NCBI GenBank assembly: GCA_963717945.1
Contig: CAVQXT010000001.1
Span: 248,001-312,000 of the forward strand
Reading direction: 5' to 3'
From: FEN-299 sp963717945
Lineage (GTDB): Bacteria > Acidobacteriota > Vicinamibacteria > Vicinamibacterales > Fen-181
Length of the DNA: 64,000 nt
Position numbers and translations under genes: made by a program
The notes under the pieces: generated by a model
Databases searched by the model: none
What the model saw: the letters and a program-made list of their open reading frames with translations, nothing else
What the model was told of the DNA's origin: nothing
In this document: positions 53,062 through 64,000 of the stretch, piece after piece
Numbering within the stretch: the first letter of the stretch is position 1
Layout: each line of letters opens with the position of its first letter

Positions 53062-55413
53062 TCAGTACTTGTGCAGCTCGCAGACCTCGGTGGGCTCGGT
53101 GCCGGGCAGGAACGCCTCGCGTATCACGCGCGGGCAGCCCGGCGCCGCCAGCTTGCCGTTGTCCTTGTCGATGTCGACGAAAACCAGGCCGTCGGGTTCG
53201 GGCAGCGGCAGGTTCGGGTGCCCCGAGAGCGCGCGGGTCATGAACGAGGCCCAGATGGGGAGCGCAGCCTGGGCGCCGCTCAGGCCGAGCGCGGTGTTGT
53301 CGTCGAAGCCGACCCAGACCACCGTCAGCAGCTCCGCCGTGAAGCCGACGAACCAGGCGTCGCGCAGATCGTTGGTCGTCCCGGTCTTGCCGGCGGCGTC
53401 GAGCGCGAACCCGTAGCCCCTCACGGCAGCCCCGGTCCCCTCGTTGATGACGCTGCGCATCATGTTCTCGACGAGGAACGCCGTCTGGGGCCTCGTGATC
53501 GGCTTGGTGGCCGGCCACGCCGGCTTGGCCGCCTCGTGGTCGTCGGCGTTGATCTGCTGGATCGCGTGCAGCGGCCGCAGGCGGCCGAGGTTGGGGAACA
53601 CGGTATAGGCGGTGGCGATCTCGAACGGCGTCGCCTCGAACGCGCCGAGCGCGATCGACGGGTACGGCTTCGGCACGGTGGACGTCCCCATTCGCTTCCA
53701 CAGCGCGGCCACCGTGTCGTAGCCGACCATCTCGGCCACCTTGACGGCCGCCGTGTTGCGCGAGTGCGCAAGCGCCCGCCGCAGCGTGATCGGTCCCTCG
53801 TACGTGTCCTCGTAGTTCCTCGGCTCGTACGGCTGGTCGTCGAACCAGAACGTCGTCTGCTCGTCCTCCACGATCGTCGCCGGCGTCAGGTCGGTGCGGC
53901 CCTCCTCGGCGGCCTTCTCGAACGCGGCGAGGTAGACGAACGGCTTGAACACCGACCCCGGCTGGCGCCGGGCCGTCAGCACGCGGTTGTACTGGGACTG
54001 GTTGTAGCTGCGGCCGCCCACCCACGCGAGGATCTCGCCCGTCCGCGGATCGACGGCGATGAGCGCCGCCTGCGGGGCCTGGGCCCGCTTGTGCCGGAAC
54101 ATCTTCTCGACCTGCGCGAGCCCTTCGCGCACCGCGTCCTGCGCCTCCCGCTGGAGGTTCAGGTCGAGCGACGTGTAGACGTCGATCCGCTGGGTCGTCC
54201 GCATGATGTCGGGGAAGCGCTCGCCGAGCTGCTGCCCGACCATGTCGACGAAGTACGGCGCCTCGGCGTCGAGTGCCCGCGGCACGGTGGTGAGCGGCTC
54301 GCGCGAGGCAGCCTGCGCGGCCTCGGCCGAGATGAACTTCGCCTGCGCCATCTCCTGCAGCACCAGGTTGCGGCGGTCGCGCGCGCGGGCGGGCGAGGTG
54401 AACGGCGACAGGTAGTGCGGCGAGTGGATGACGCCCGCCATCGTGGCCGCCTCGGCCAGGCTGACGTTGGTCACGTCCTTGCCGAAGAACAGCCGCGCCC
54501 CCTCGGCCACGCCGTGGATGGCGAACGAGCCGCGCTGGCCGAGGTACACCTCGTTCAGGTAGAACTCCAGGATCTCGTCCTTCGACGCGCGCCGCTCGAG
54601 CACGATGGCCATCATCTGCTCGGTGATCTTGCGGCGCATCGACTTCTCGACCGGGTTGGCCATGACCGAGGCGAGGAAGATGTTCCGGACCAGCTGCTGG
54701 GTGATCGTGCTGCCGCCGACGAGGTACGACCGCTCGCCGCTGAGATTCGTCATCAGCGCGCCGACCATCCGGATCGGATCGACGCCGGGGTGCTCGTAGA
54801 ACCGGCGGTCCTCGATCGCCAGCACCGCGTCGACCACGTGCTTGGGGATCTGCTTCAGCCGCACCGGGCGTCGCTTCTCCCGCTCGCCGCTCATCAGCGA
54901 GGTGAGGAGCGGGGGGTCGAGGCTGACGATGTCCTTCTGCCCGGAGGCGACCTCGAGCCGCTCGATCCGTTCGGCGCCAGGCGGCAGGGGCGCGCCCGCC
55001 TTGACCGCGGGCGGCACGTTGAACTGGGCCCGCACGGTCTGGCCGGCGTTCTCGCCGGTGCGCGGCACGAGCGTCACCAGGCGCGGCGCAGCCGAGAACT
55101 CGCCCGGCTTTCCGGGGTTCGCGCGCTCGGCGTAGCCCAGATCGTTGAGCCGGTCCACCAGCTGCCGCTCGGTCAGCCACTGGCCCCGCCTGAGTTCCAG
55201 CGGGCGGCCGTAAATGCGCGGCAGCGAATGCTCGCGGTGCCCGTGCAGCCGCTCGTCGATGACGCGGGCGAAACGGAGGTAGGAATACGCGAAGATCGCC
55301 GCGCCCGCCAGCGTCGGCAGGAGGACGAGAATCGCCAGCACCTTCCACCAGCGGCGCGATCGCGTCGGGCGGCGGGCAGGCCTGGCTTTCGTGGATGGAC
55401 CTTTCGACGTCAC
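53062..55413 (-). CDS. Class A penicillin-binding protein, PBP1B-like
   Basis: Bifunctional peptidoglycan glycosyltransferase and transpeptidase (783 residues). It has a short cytoplasmic tail, one membrane helix (VLAILVLLPTLAGAAIFAYSY), a UB2H-like segment (SLPRIYGRPLELRRGQWL, as in PBP1B), and the GT51 domain with AIEDRRFYEHPGVDPIRM and GGSTITQQLVRN. The transpeptidase motifs are SVFK (in QPGSVFKPF), SRN (AHSRNTA) and KTGT (AGKTGTTND). No OB/ODD-type regulatory domain was noted. It is transcribed away from bshC in the same direction, nine bases apart. Confidence 0.95.
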   Translation of the reverse strand: MTSKGPSTKARPARRPTRSRRWWKVLAILVLLPTLAGAAIFAYSYLRFARVIDERLHGHREHSLPRIYGRPLELRRGQWLTERQLVDRLNDLGYAERANPGKPGEFSAAPRLVTLVPRTGENAGQTVRAQFNVPPAVKAGAPLPPGAERIERLEVASGQKDIVSLDPPLLTSLMSGEREKRRPVRLKQIPKHVVDAVLAIEDRRFYEHPGVDPIRMVGALMTNLSGERSYLVGGSTITQQLVRNIFLASVMANPVEKSMRRKITEQMMAIVLERRASKDEILEFYLNEVYLGQRGSFAIHGVAEGARLFFGKDVTNVSLAEAATMAGVIHSPHYLSPFTSPARARDRRNLVLQEMAQAKFISAEAAQAASREPLTTVPRALDAEAPYFVDMVGQQLGERFPDIMRTTQRIDVYTSLDLNLQREAQDAVREGLAQVEKMFRHKRAQAPQAALIAVDPRTGEILAWVGGRSYNQSQYNRVLTARRQPGSVFKPFVYLAAFEKAAEEGRTDLTPATIVEDEQTTFWFDDQPYEPRNYEDTYEGPITLRRALAHSRNTAAVKVAEMVGYDTVAALWKRMGTSTVPKPYPSIALGAFEATPFEIATAYTVFPNLGRLRPLHAIQQINADDHEAAKPAWPATKPITRPQTAFLVENMMRSVINEGTGAAVRGYGFALDAAGKTGTTNDLRDAWFVGFTAELLTVVWVGFDDNTALGLSGAQAALPIWASFMTRALSGHPNLPLPEPDGLVFVDIDKDNGKLAAPGCPRVIREAFLPGTEPTEVCELHKY

Positions 55414-55421
55414 AGGGTTAC

Positions 55422-57134
55422 TCAGAGCGTCAATACCCAGTGCGTCCCCATGTCGAGCGGCACCTCATCGTGCAGGCGGTCGATGAGCGCGGGGCCGTAC
55501 CGGTTCAGGAAGTAGACGAACCCGACCGCCCGTTCCTGCGGGTGGCCGTCGGGGAACGCCAGCGCGCGGACGCGGACGAACTGCCGCCGCAGCGTGTCGT
55601 CGCGGCGTTTGGCGGCGTGGATGATCTTACCGTGAAGCGCGGTCAGGTCGTGCTGCATGCGCCCGAGCGCGCCCTGGGCGGCCCCGGCCAGCGTGGGGTC
55701 GATGGCGGGCACCGCCCCGACGAGCTTCGCCATGCCCGCGTCCACCGCGCGCGACACCTCGTCGAACGCGCCCTCCACCGATTCCGGGAGCTGCTGCTCG
55801 AGCAGGCGGTTGAGCGCCGACTCGCTGTCGGCCTGCAGCGCTTCGAGGGGCACGCCGTACTTCGAGAGGAACTTCGCCGCCGCCGAGTCGAGCAGCGTCA
55901 CGCTCGCCCGCGGGACGAACAGGGGCTCCGGCACGCCGAAGTGGGCGTAGATCGGCCGCAACTGCGCGAGATACGCCAGCTCGTTCGGTCCGGCCACGTA
56001 ACAGCAGGTGGGGAAGAGCGTGTCCTGCACGATCGGCCGCAACAGGACGTTGGGACTGAACCGCTCGGGGCTGCGGCGCGACTGGTCGAGCAGGTCGGGC
56101 TCGGCCACGGCGGAGTCGCCCACCACGAACGTGCCCTGGCGGTAGTGCACCGCCTGGCGTATGCCGTCGAGCTTGAAGACGGCGACGTTGTCCGGGTGCG
56201 GCACGACCTGCGCGTGATAGCCCGCGTCGGTGAGCGCGCGTCCCTGCTCGGTGGCGAGCGTCGTCGTCACGCGCGGCTGTTCCAGCTCCCGCGTGAAGAC
56301 CGCGCCGGCCAGCGCCTTGGCGGACGGCTCCGACGCGTCGTGGACGACGAGGCCGAAGCGGCCGAGGAGCGACGAGATCCACCGGCCGAACGCCTCCGAC
56401 ATGCCGGCGCCGGGCCGGTAGGCCTCCGAGAGCCCGTCGATCGTCGCGGAGGTGAACTCGCTCGGCGGCAGCGTGTCGCGCAGGCTGTCGAGGGCGGCGA
56501 AGACCGACGGGTCGAGCCGCACCGACGACACCGGCCCCTCGCCGGCGCCCGGGGGCGTGCCGAGCGTGATCGTGCGCCGGCGCAGGTCCTGGTCGAGCAC
56601 CGCGCACGCGTTGACTTCGTTCCAGTCGTGGTCCTCGGATTCGATCCAGAAGATCGGGACGGCCGGCACGCCGTGGTCGCGCGTCACGCGCTCGGCGACC
56701 GAGATGGCGGTCAGCGCCTTGAGCAGCGTGTACATCGGGCCGCCGAACAGGCCGGCCTGCTGTCCGGTGACGACGGCAACCGCCCTCGGGTCGGCGAGCG
56801 TCGCGGCGGCCGCGCGAGCCTCGGCCGGCGCGTGGCGGCGGTCCTGCTGCGTCCTCAGGATGTCGACGACGCGCTGGCGGTCGCGCGGGTAGGCCTGCGC
56901 CCGCGCGATAGCGGCGGCCCAGGCCTCCGGCCCGGCCGGGTCGCCCGCGAAGAACGGGGCGAGGCGCCCGAAATCGTGCGCGTAGTCGGCGGCGAGTCGT
57001 CTGACCCAGGGGAAGCGTCGGACGTCGACGGCCAGTCGCGGACCTGACGAAGCGGAGGCGAGGGGATCGAACTGCACCGGTAACGTAACTCTCTCAAAGC
57101 GTTCCGGCACTGTCAACCCGCTCCGACCGCTCAT
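55422..57134 (-). CDS. bshC: Bacillithiol biosynthesis cysteine-adding enzyme BshC
   Basis: Putative cysteine ligase that finishes bacillithiol (Cys-GlcN-malate) synthesis. The 570-residue protein (slightly longer than usual) has the family blocks VVTGQQAGLFGGPMYTLLKALTAI, IFWIESEDHDWNEVN, and VYFLNRYGPALIDRLHDE at the C terminus. The ATG at 57134 is the longest option; an exact TTGACA lies in this N terminus at 57111-57116 (minus strand), so translation may start further in, for example at GTG 57077. bshA and bshB are not in the window. Confidence 0.88.
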   Translation of the reverse strand: MSGRSGLTVPERFERVTLPVQFDPLASASSGPRLAVDVRRFPWVRRLAADYAHDFGRLAPFFAGDPAGPEAWAAAIARAQAYPRDRQRVVDILRTQQDRRHAPAEARAAAATLADPRAVAVVTGQQAGLFGGPMYTLLKALTAISVAERVTRDHGVPAVPIFWIESEDHDWNEVNACAVLDQDLRRRTITLGTPPGAGEGPVSSVRLDPSVFAALDSLRDTLPPSEFTSATIDGLSEAYRPGAGMSEAFGRWISSLLGRFGLVVHDASEPSAKALAGAVFTRELEQPRVTTTLATEQGRALTDAGYHAQVVPHPDNVAVFKLDGIRQAVHYRQGTFVVGDSAVAEPDLLDQSRRSPERFSPNVLLRPIVQDTLFPTCCYVAGPNELAYLAQLRPIYAHFGVPEPLFVPRASVTLLDSAAAKFLSKYGVPLEALQADSESALNRLLEQQLPESVEGAFDEVSRAVDAGMAKLVGAVPAIDPTLAGAAQGALGRMQHDLTALHGKIIHAAKRRDDTLRRQFVRVRALAFPDGHPQERAVGFVYFLNRYGPALIDRLHDEVPLDMGTHWVLTL

Positions 57135-57152
57135 TGAACGGGGTAGGGTTCG

Positions 57153-59099
57153 GTGTTAGCATCATGCGAACGTCCATTCGAGGAGTGCCACGCGCTGCCC
57201 AGAGATTCCTCGGCCAGCTTCCCGACTCCGTCTGCCTTCGGCCGCTATCGCGTCGTCCACCAGGTGGGGGTCGGCGTGCTGGGCCCCGTCTTCCGCGGCT
57301 ACGATCCCGAGCAGGACCGGGTCGTGGCCATCAAGGCGTTCTTCCTCGACCTGGTCCCCGAGCGGGCGGCCGACCTCGCCGTCGAGTTCGACCGGCTGAC
57401 GGCGCTCAAGATCCCGCACGCCTTCATCATCTCTCCCTACGGCGGGGGCGCCGAGGGGTCCACCGCGTTCCTCGTGCAAGAGTACTTCGTCGCCGAGTCC
57501 ACCGACGTGGCGCTGAAGCAGTACGGCCCGCCGCCGGTGCCGGACGCGCTGCGCCTCATCGGGCAGCTGGCCGGCGCGCTCGACGCGGCCGCGGCAGCCG
57601 GCGTGCACCACGGGGCGCTGCACCTTCGCGACGTGCTGGTGGCGCCGCACGAGCTGCGGCTCACCGGCCTCGGCATCGTGGAGGCCCTCGAGCGCGTGGG
57701 ATTCCGTCCGCAGGCGCGCCGCCCGTACGCCGCCCCCGAGCGGATCGCCGGCCAGCCGGTGACGTCCGCGTCGGACGCCTACTCGCTGGCGTGCCTCGCC
57801 TTCGAGCTGCTGACCGGTCGCCGGCCGGTGCCGTCCGGTGAAGGCGTGATGGTCGACACGTCCGGCATTCAAGCCAACGACGCGGCCGTGTTGTCGGAGG
57901 TGTTCGCGCGCGTGCTGAGCGCGAGGCCGGAGGATCGTCATCCGTCGGCCCTGGCATTTGCGGCAGCCCTGAAGCACGCGCTGACCGGCGCCCCGCTCCA
58001 GGCAGGCGCGGAGATCGAATCGCCGAAGCCGCGCCGGGCCGCGCGGGCCCGCAAGGCGGCGGTGCTGCCGTTCGACGAGGAGCCGGTTGTGCCGTCGGCC
58101 GAATCCGCGCCGGTCGCGGTCGCGGAGCCTGCACAGGTGGCCGAGCCCCAACCGCTGGCTGAGCCCGAACGGGTAGCCGAGCCTGAGCCGACCGCGGAGC
58201 CCGATCGGGTAGCCGAGCCTGAGCCGACCGCGGAGCTCGAACCGGTTGTGGAGCCTGAGCCGGTCTTCGCGACGGCGCCGATCCCCGAGCCCGAGATCCT
58301 CTCCGAGCCTGAGCCGGTCTTCGCGACGGCGCCGGTCCCCGAGCCCGAGATCCTCTCCGAGCCTGACTCGGCAGGCGACGCCGAACCCGAGCCGATCGTC
58401 GCGGCCGCGCCGATCGAGATTCCCATCGCTGAGCCCGTCTCGCGGATTCCCATCCCGGTTCGGCTCGACGAGGTCGAGTTCGCGGGCCACGAGGACGAAG
58501 ACGAGCCCGTCCCGGAACCGGTCCCGGATATGTCGGAGCGCCCGACGTCGGCCGACCGTCAGTGGGACGAGCCGAGGTTCTCGAGCTACCCGGACCTGTT
58601 GCCAGTGGAAGAAGGCGCAGCCGCACCGAGGAAGAATCTCGGTCCCCTGCTCGGCATGCTGGGGGTTGGCCTCGTCGTGGGATTCGTTATCGGCTATCTG
58701 GCCGCCCCACGTGGCGCGCAGGTTCCGGCAGCCGCGCCCGCGGCGTCCGCCCCTGCCGCCGCCGCGCCAATCGCGACAGCCCCATCGCCCAGCCCGGCGC
58801 CGGCATCCCAGCCGCCGGCCCAGGCGCTCGCCCCTCCCGCGCCGGCGGAGAAGCCTCCTGCTCCCGCGAAAGCGGCGGTGGGTACGCTCGTGGTGACCTC
58901 CAGGCCGTCCGGCGCGCGGGTGCTCATCGACGGGCGCGAGGCGGGCAAGACGCCGTTGACGCGTCGCGACATCAAGCCGGGATCGCACAAGGTCCGGGTC
59001 GAGCTCGCCGGGTATCGCCCGTGGACGACGACCGTCCGGGTCGTCGCCGGGCGGCAGCGGAGGATCCCGGCGCCGCTCGAGCGGCGCCCCGGGGGATAG
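57153..59099 (+). CDS. Pseudokinase with Glu/Pro-rich linker, membrane helix and PEGA domain
   Basis: Kinase-fold membrane protein of 648 residues. Residues 30-280 resemble a Hanks kinase, with the beta-3 Lys (K61 in VVAIKAF), the APE (AAPERIAG) and the D-x-Y-S segment, but the catalytic loop reads HHGALHLRD (no HRD Asp) and the DFG place reads GLG, so it is probably inactive. Then comes an acidic Glu/Pro linker with tandem repeats (about 310-470), one membrane helix (GPLLGMLGVGLVVGFVIGYLA, near 515), a Pro/Ala-rich stretch, and a C-terminal PEGA domain (VTSRPSGARVLIDGREAGKTPL). The PEGA end lies outside the cytoplasm. Start at GTG 57153. Confidence 0.8.
   Translation: MLASCERPFEECHALPRDSSASFPTPSAFGRYRVVHQVGVGVLGPVFRGYDPEQDRVVAIKAFFLDLVPERAADLAVEFDRLTALKIPHAFIISPYGGGAEGSTAFLVQEYFVAESTDVALKQYGPPPVPDALRLIGQLAGALDAAAAAGVHHGALHLRDVLVAPHELRLTGLGIVEALERVGFRPQARRPYAAPERIAGQPVTSASDAYSLACLAFELLTGRRPVPSGEGVMVDTSGIQANDAAVLSEVFARVLSARPEDRHPSALAFAAALKHALTGAPLQAGAEIESPKPRRAARARKAAVLPFDEEPVVPSAESAPVAVAEPAQVAEPQPLAEPERVAEPEPTAEPDRVAEPEPTAELEPVVEPEPVFATAPIPEPEILSEPEPVFATAPVPEPEILSEPDSAGDAEPEPIVAAAPIEIPIAEPVSRIPIPVRLDEVEFAGHEDEDEPVPEPVPDMSERPTSADRQWDEPRFSSYPDLLPVEEGAAAPRKNLGPLLGMLGVGLVVGFVIGYLAAPRGAQVPAAAPAASAPAAAAPIATAPSPSPAPASQPPAQALAPPAPAEKPPAPAKAAVGTLVVTSRPSGARVLIDGREAGKTPLTRRDIKPGSHKVRVELAGYRPWTTTVRVVAGRQRRIPAPLERRPGG
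58167..58238 (+). repeat. Tandem 36-bp duplication in the pseudokinase linker
   Basis: Two 36-base copies (58167-58202 and 58203-58238) that differ at only a few bases encode the Glu/Pro-rich RVAEPEPTAEPD-type motif. In frame, so they only lengthen the linker. Confidence 0.8.
58251..58358 (+). repeat. Tandem 54-bp duplication in the pseudokinase linker
   Basis: Two copies (58251-58304 and 58305-58358) differ by one base (Ile to Val) and encode EPEPVFATAP followed by PEPEILS. The near-identity points to a recent duplication. Confidence 0.9.
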
Positions 59100-59111
59100 G
59101 AGCATGGGACG

Positions 59112-60290
59112 ATGACGCGGGCCCGCGCCCGGCTGGTACTCGAGGACGGCAGCTGCTTCGATGGCGTGGCGTGCGGGGCCGACGGCATCACCTCCGGCGA
59201 GGTCGTGTTCAACACGAGCATGACCGGCTACCAGGAAGTCCTGACCGACCCTTCCTACGCGGGCCAAATCGTCACGATGACGTGCCCGGAAGTCGGCAAC
59301 TACGGCACGACCCTGTTCGACGCCGAGTCCCGCCGCCCGGCGATCGCCGGCTTCATCGTGCGCGAGTGCTCGCCGCTGGCCAGCAACTGGCGAGCGTCGG
59401 CCACCCTCGAGGAGTACCTGAGGGCGCACGCGATCGTTGCGCTCGCCGGGATCGACACCCGCGCGCTGACGCGCCGGCTGCGGTCGGGAGGCGTGGTGCG
59501 CGGCGCCATCGGCACCGGGGATGCCGGCGCCGACGCGCTCGTGGCGCGCGCGCGCCGGACGCCGCAGATGGCCGGGCGCGACCTGGTCACCGAGGTGACC
59601 TGCGCCGAGCCGTTCGACTTCGGCGCGTCGCACGCCGCCCCGCTCGCCGACGAGTCCGGCATCCTCACCGATCGGCGTTTCGTGCTGCCCGGCTGCGGGG
59701 CGAAGGCGCCGGCCGACGCGGAGGCCCGTCGTCCGCTCGTGGCCGCGTACGACTTCGGGATGAAGTGGAACATCCTCAGGCGGCTCACCGCCTGCGGCTG
59801 CTCGGTGCGCGTCTTCCCGGCCGCGACGCCGGCGCACGAGGTGCTGGCCGCGCGCCCCTCCGGCGTCTTCCTGAGCAACGGCCCCGGCGACCCCGCCGCG
59901 CTGCCGCGCATCGTCGGCCACGTGCGCGCGCTCATCGACGCCGGGCTGCCGCTGTTCGGCATCTGCCTGGGCCACCAGTTGCTCGCGCTCGCGCTCGGCG
60001 GGCGGACGTTCAAGCTCAAGTTCGGCCACCGCGGCGGGAACCACCCGGTGAAGGACCGCGAGACGGGACGCGTCGAGATCACGGCGCAGAACCACGGCTT
60101 CGCGGTCGAGGCCGGCTCGCTGCCCCGCGGCACCGTCGTGACGCACGAGAGCCTGTACGACGGGACGATCGAGGGGCTGCGGTGCGCCGACGCGCCGATC
60201 TTCTCCGTGCAGTATCACCCGGAGGCGTCCCCCGGGCCGCACGACGCCGACTATCTCTTTCAGCGGTTTCTTCGGTTGATGGTACGGTGA
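59112..60290 (+). CDS. carA: Carbamoyl-phosphate synthase, small (glutaminase) subunit
   Basis: Supplies ammonia from glutamine for carbamoyl phosphate, used for arginine and pyrimidines. The 392-residue protein has the N-terminal small-subunit domain (MTGYQEVLTDPSYAGQIV, TCPEVGNYG), and the C-terminal class I amidotransferase with the nucleophile Cys in FGICLGHQLLALALGG and His/Glu in QYHPEASPGP. ATG at 59112 follows TAGGAG. carB follows after a 117-base gap full of heptad repeats. Confidence 0.97.
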   Translation: MTRARARLVLEDGSCFDGVACGADGITSGEVVFNTSMTGYQEVLTDPSYAGQIVTMTCPEVGNYGTTLFDAESRRPAIAGFIVRECSPLASNWRASATLEEYLRAHAIVALAGIDTRALTRRLRSGGVVRGAIGTGDAGADALVARARRTPQMAGRDLVTEVTCAEPFDFGASHAAPLADESGILTDRRFVLPGCGAKAPADAEARRPLVAAYDFGMKWNILRRLTACGCSVRVFPAATPAHEVLAARPSGVFLSNGPGDPAALPRIVGHVRALIDAGLPLFGICLGHQLLALALGGRTFKLKFGHRGGNHPVKDRETGRVEITAQNHGFAVEAGSLPRGTVVTHESLYDGTIEGLRCADAPIFSVQYHPEASPGPHDADYLFQRFLRLMVR

Positions 60291-60292
60291 CC

Positions 60293-60355
60293 GGCTTACG
60301 CCTTGCGCCCTACGCCTTACGCCCTGAGCCTTGAGTCCTGAGCCGTGAGCCTCTT
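60293..60355. repeat. Heptad tract in the carA-carB gap
   Basis: Nine units in phase: GGCTTAC, GCCTTGC, GCCCTAC, GCCTTAC, GCCCTGA, GCCTTGA, GTCCTGA, GCCGTGA, GCCTCTT. It is the reverse complement of the GCCGTAA-like family for the first four, then drifts into the GCCCTGA family without losing phase. Confidence 0.88.
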
Positions 60356-60369
60356 ATCCTGAGCAGATA

Positions 60370-60391
60370 GCGCAGGGCTTCAGCCCTGCGC
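60370..60391. repeat. Single palindrome between carA and carB
   Basis: Arms GCGCAGGGCT and AGCCCTGCGC around TC, preceded by GATA. Identical to the second palindrome before leuS. It ends 16 bases before the carB ATG. Confidence 0.85.
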
Positions 60392-60407
60392 CGAGAGCCG
60401 TCTTCCT

Positions 60408-63644
<3,237 letters not shown>

Positions 63645-63691
63645 TCCTTCCGGCGGTCCGGCCGAATCTGCGATCATCACCACACCGGTAG

Positions 63692-63863
63692 GGCCGGCCT
63701 CCTGGCCGGCCTTCAGCCGCGGGCCAGGCGGCCCGCGCCACACGGAGTTGGTGTGGGGCCGGCCTCCTGGCCGGCCGTGATCGGCGGGTCTGAAGACCCG
63801 CCCTACACCCGGTCCTGACACTGCTGCCAAGGAACATCGGTCCGAGCAGGGCTTCAGCCCTGC
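63692..63863. repeat. Palindrome array downstream of carB
   Basis: Five palindromes in 172 bases: GGCCGGCC arms around TCCT at 63692-63711 and 63757-63776; CGCGGGCC/GGCCCGCG around AGGC at 63718-63737; GGCGGGTCT/AGACCCGCC around GA at 63783-63802; and GCAGGGCT/AGCCCTGC around TC at 63846-63863. No gene is seen between carB and 63891. Likely transcription end region. Confidence 0.8.
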
Positions 63864-63890
63864 CGGCACTCCCTTTGCTCCCTCCCTCAC

Positions 63891-64000
63891 GTGTCTGTTC
63901 CAGCGGCTCTGCCCGCCGCGGCCGTCGTGTGCGGCGCGGCGGCGGGGACGATATCCGGCGGCGCGCCCCGCGGCATCGCCGTCGCGGTCCTCGTGTGCGC
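63891..64000 (+). CDS. Possible start of a ComEC-like membrane protein (cut by window edge)
   Basis: From GTG 63891 an open frame runs off the right edge with no stop. The first 36 residues (SVPAALPAAAVVCGAAAG, then hydrophobic residues) look like the N-terminal membrane segment of a ComEC/Rec2 DNA-uptake channel or another polytopic membrane protein. No ribosome-binding site is visible. Only the next bases outside the window can decide. Confidence 0.35.
   Translation, partial: MSVPAALPAAAVVCGAAAGTISGGAPRGIAVAVLVC

Overview
The window is about 70% GC, densely coded and free of phage or insertion sequences. It reads like a chromosomal segment of a Gram-negative soil-type bacterium, most likely an acidobacterium of the Vicinamibacteria kind. 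That assignment is inference from gene content: outer-membrane genes (bamA, skp, lptE, lpxA, lpxI, LolC/D-like export), bacillithiol synthesis (bshC), eukaryote-like kinases with PEGA or zinc-ribbon tails, an ETF linked to a membrane Fe-S oxidoreductase, and a TPR-CHAT protein. No rRNA or convincing tRNA gene is present.

Layout. Positions 2-5865: the 3' part of lysS, a LolC/E-like permease, lolD and a ClpC-type AAA+ ATPase. Positions 5976-12855: an envelope block of bamA, skp, a fused fabZ-lpxA, lpxI and a Gfo/Idh oxidoreductase, most of it tightly coupled. Positions 12861-18217: menG/ubiE, a TonB-like protein, a 27-codon membrane peptide, miaA, hfq, deoB and a dGTPase-like HD protein. Positions 18272-23443: yceD, rpmF, plsX, fabD, fabG, acpP and fabF, a complete type II fatty-acid cluster. 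Positions 23526-28035: etfB, etfA, a membrane Fe-S ETF:quinone oxidoreductase-like protein and a DUF374 acyltransferase. Positions 28204-32418: leuS, lptE and holA, converging on rpsT.

From 32855 the strand changes often: an HD-GYP protein, a secreted TPR-CHAT protein with a degenerate CHAT site, a lytic transglycosylase, alaS and recX. Positions 41707-44055 are a small accessory island with a MazF/ribbon-helix-helix pair, a DinB-like protein, an unknown membrane-anchored protein and a YefM-YoeB pair with a perfect palindromic operator. Then follow pilT, ilvE, a Ser/Thr kinase and rsmE; prmA, dnaJ, grpE and hrcA behind a CIRCE operator (no dnaK); xdhC, a class A PBP and bshC; a pseudokinase-PEGA protein; carA and carB; and possibly the first codons of a ComEC-like gene at the right edge.

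The most unusual signal lies between the genes. At least twelve intergenic tracts are degenerate tandem repeats with a strict 7-bp period. They fall into several unrelated sequence families (AGTGGCC-like, GCCGTAA-like, GCCCTGA-like, GGGACGA-like, AAGTACG-like), and one family forms large inverted elements around the core TCACGCGTGA. A second family consists of short perfect palindromes with variable but self-complementary arms around a GA or TC centre; these occur singly, as TATC...GATA-linked pairs, and as an array after carB. These repeats sit at gene ends, provide the sequence just before the etfA and leuS starts, and encode the C-terminal tail of PrmA.
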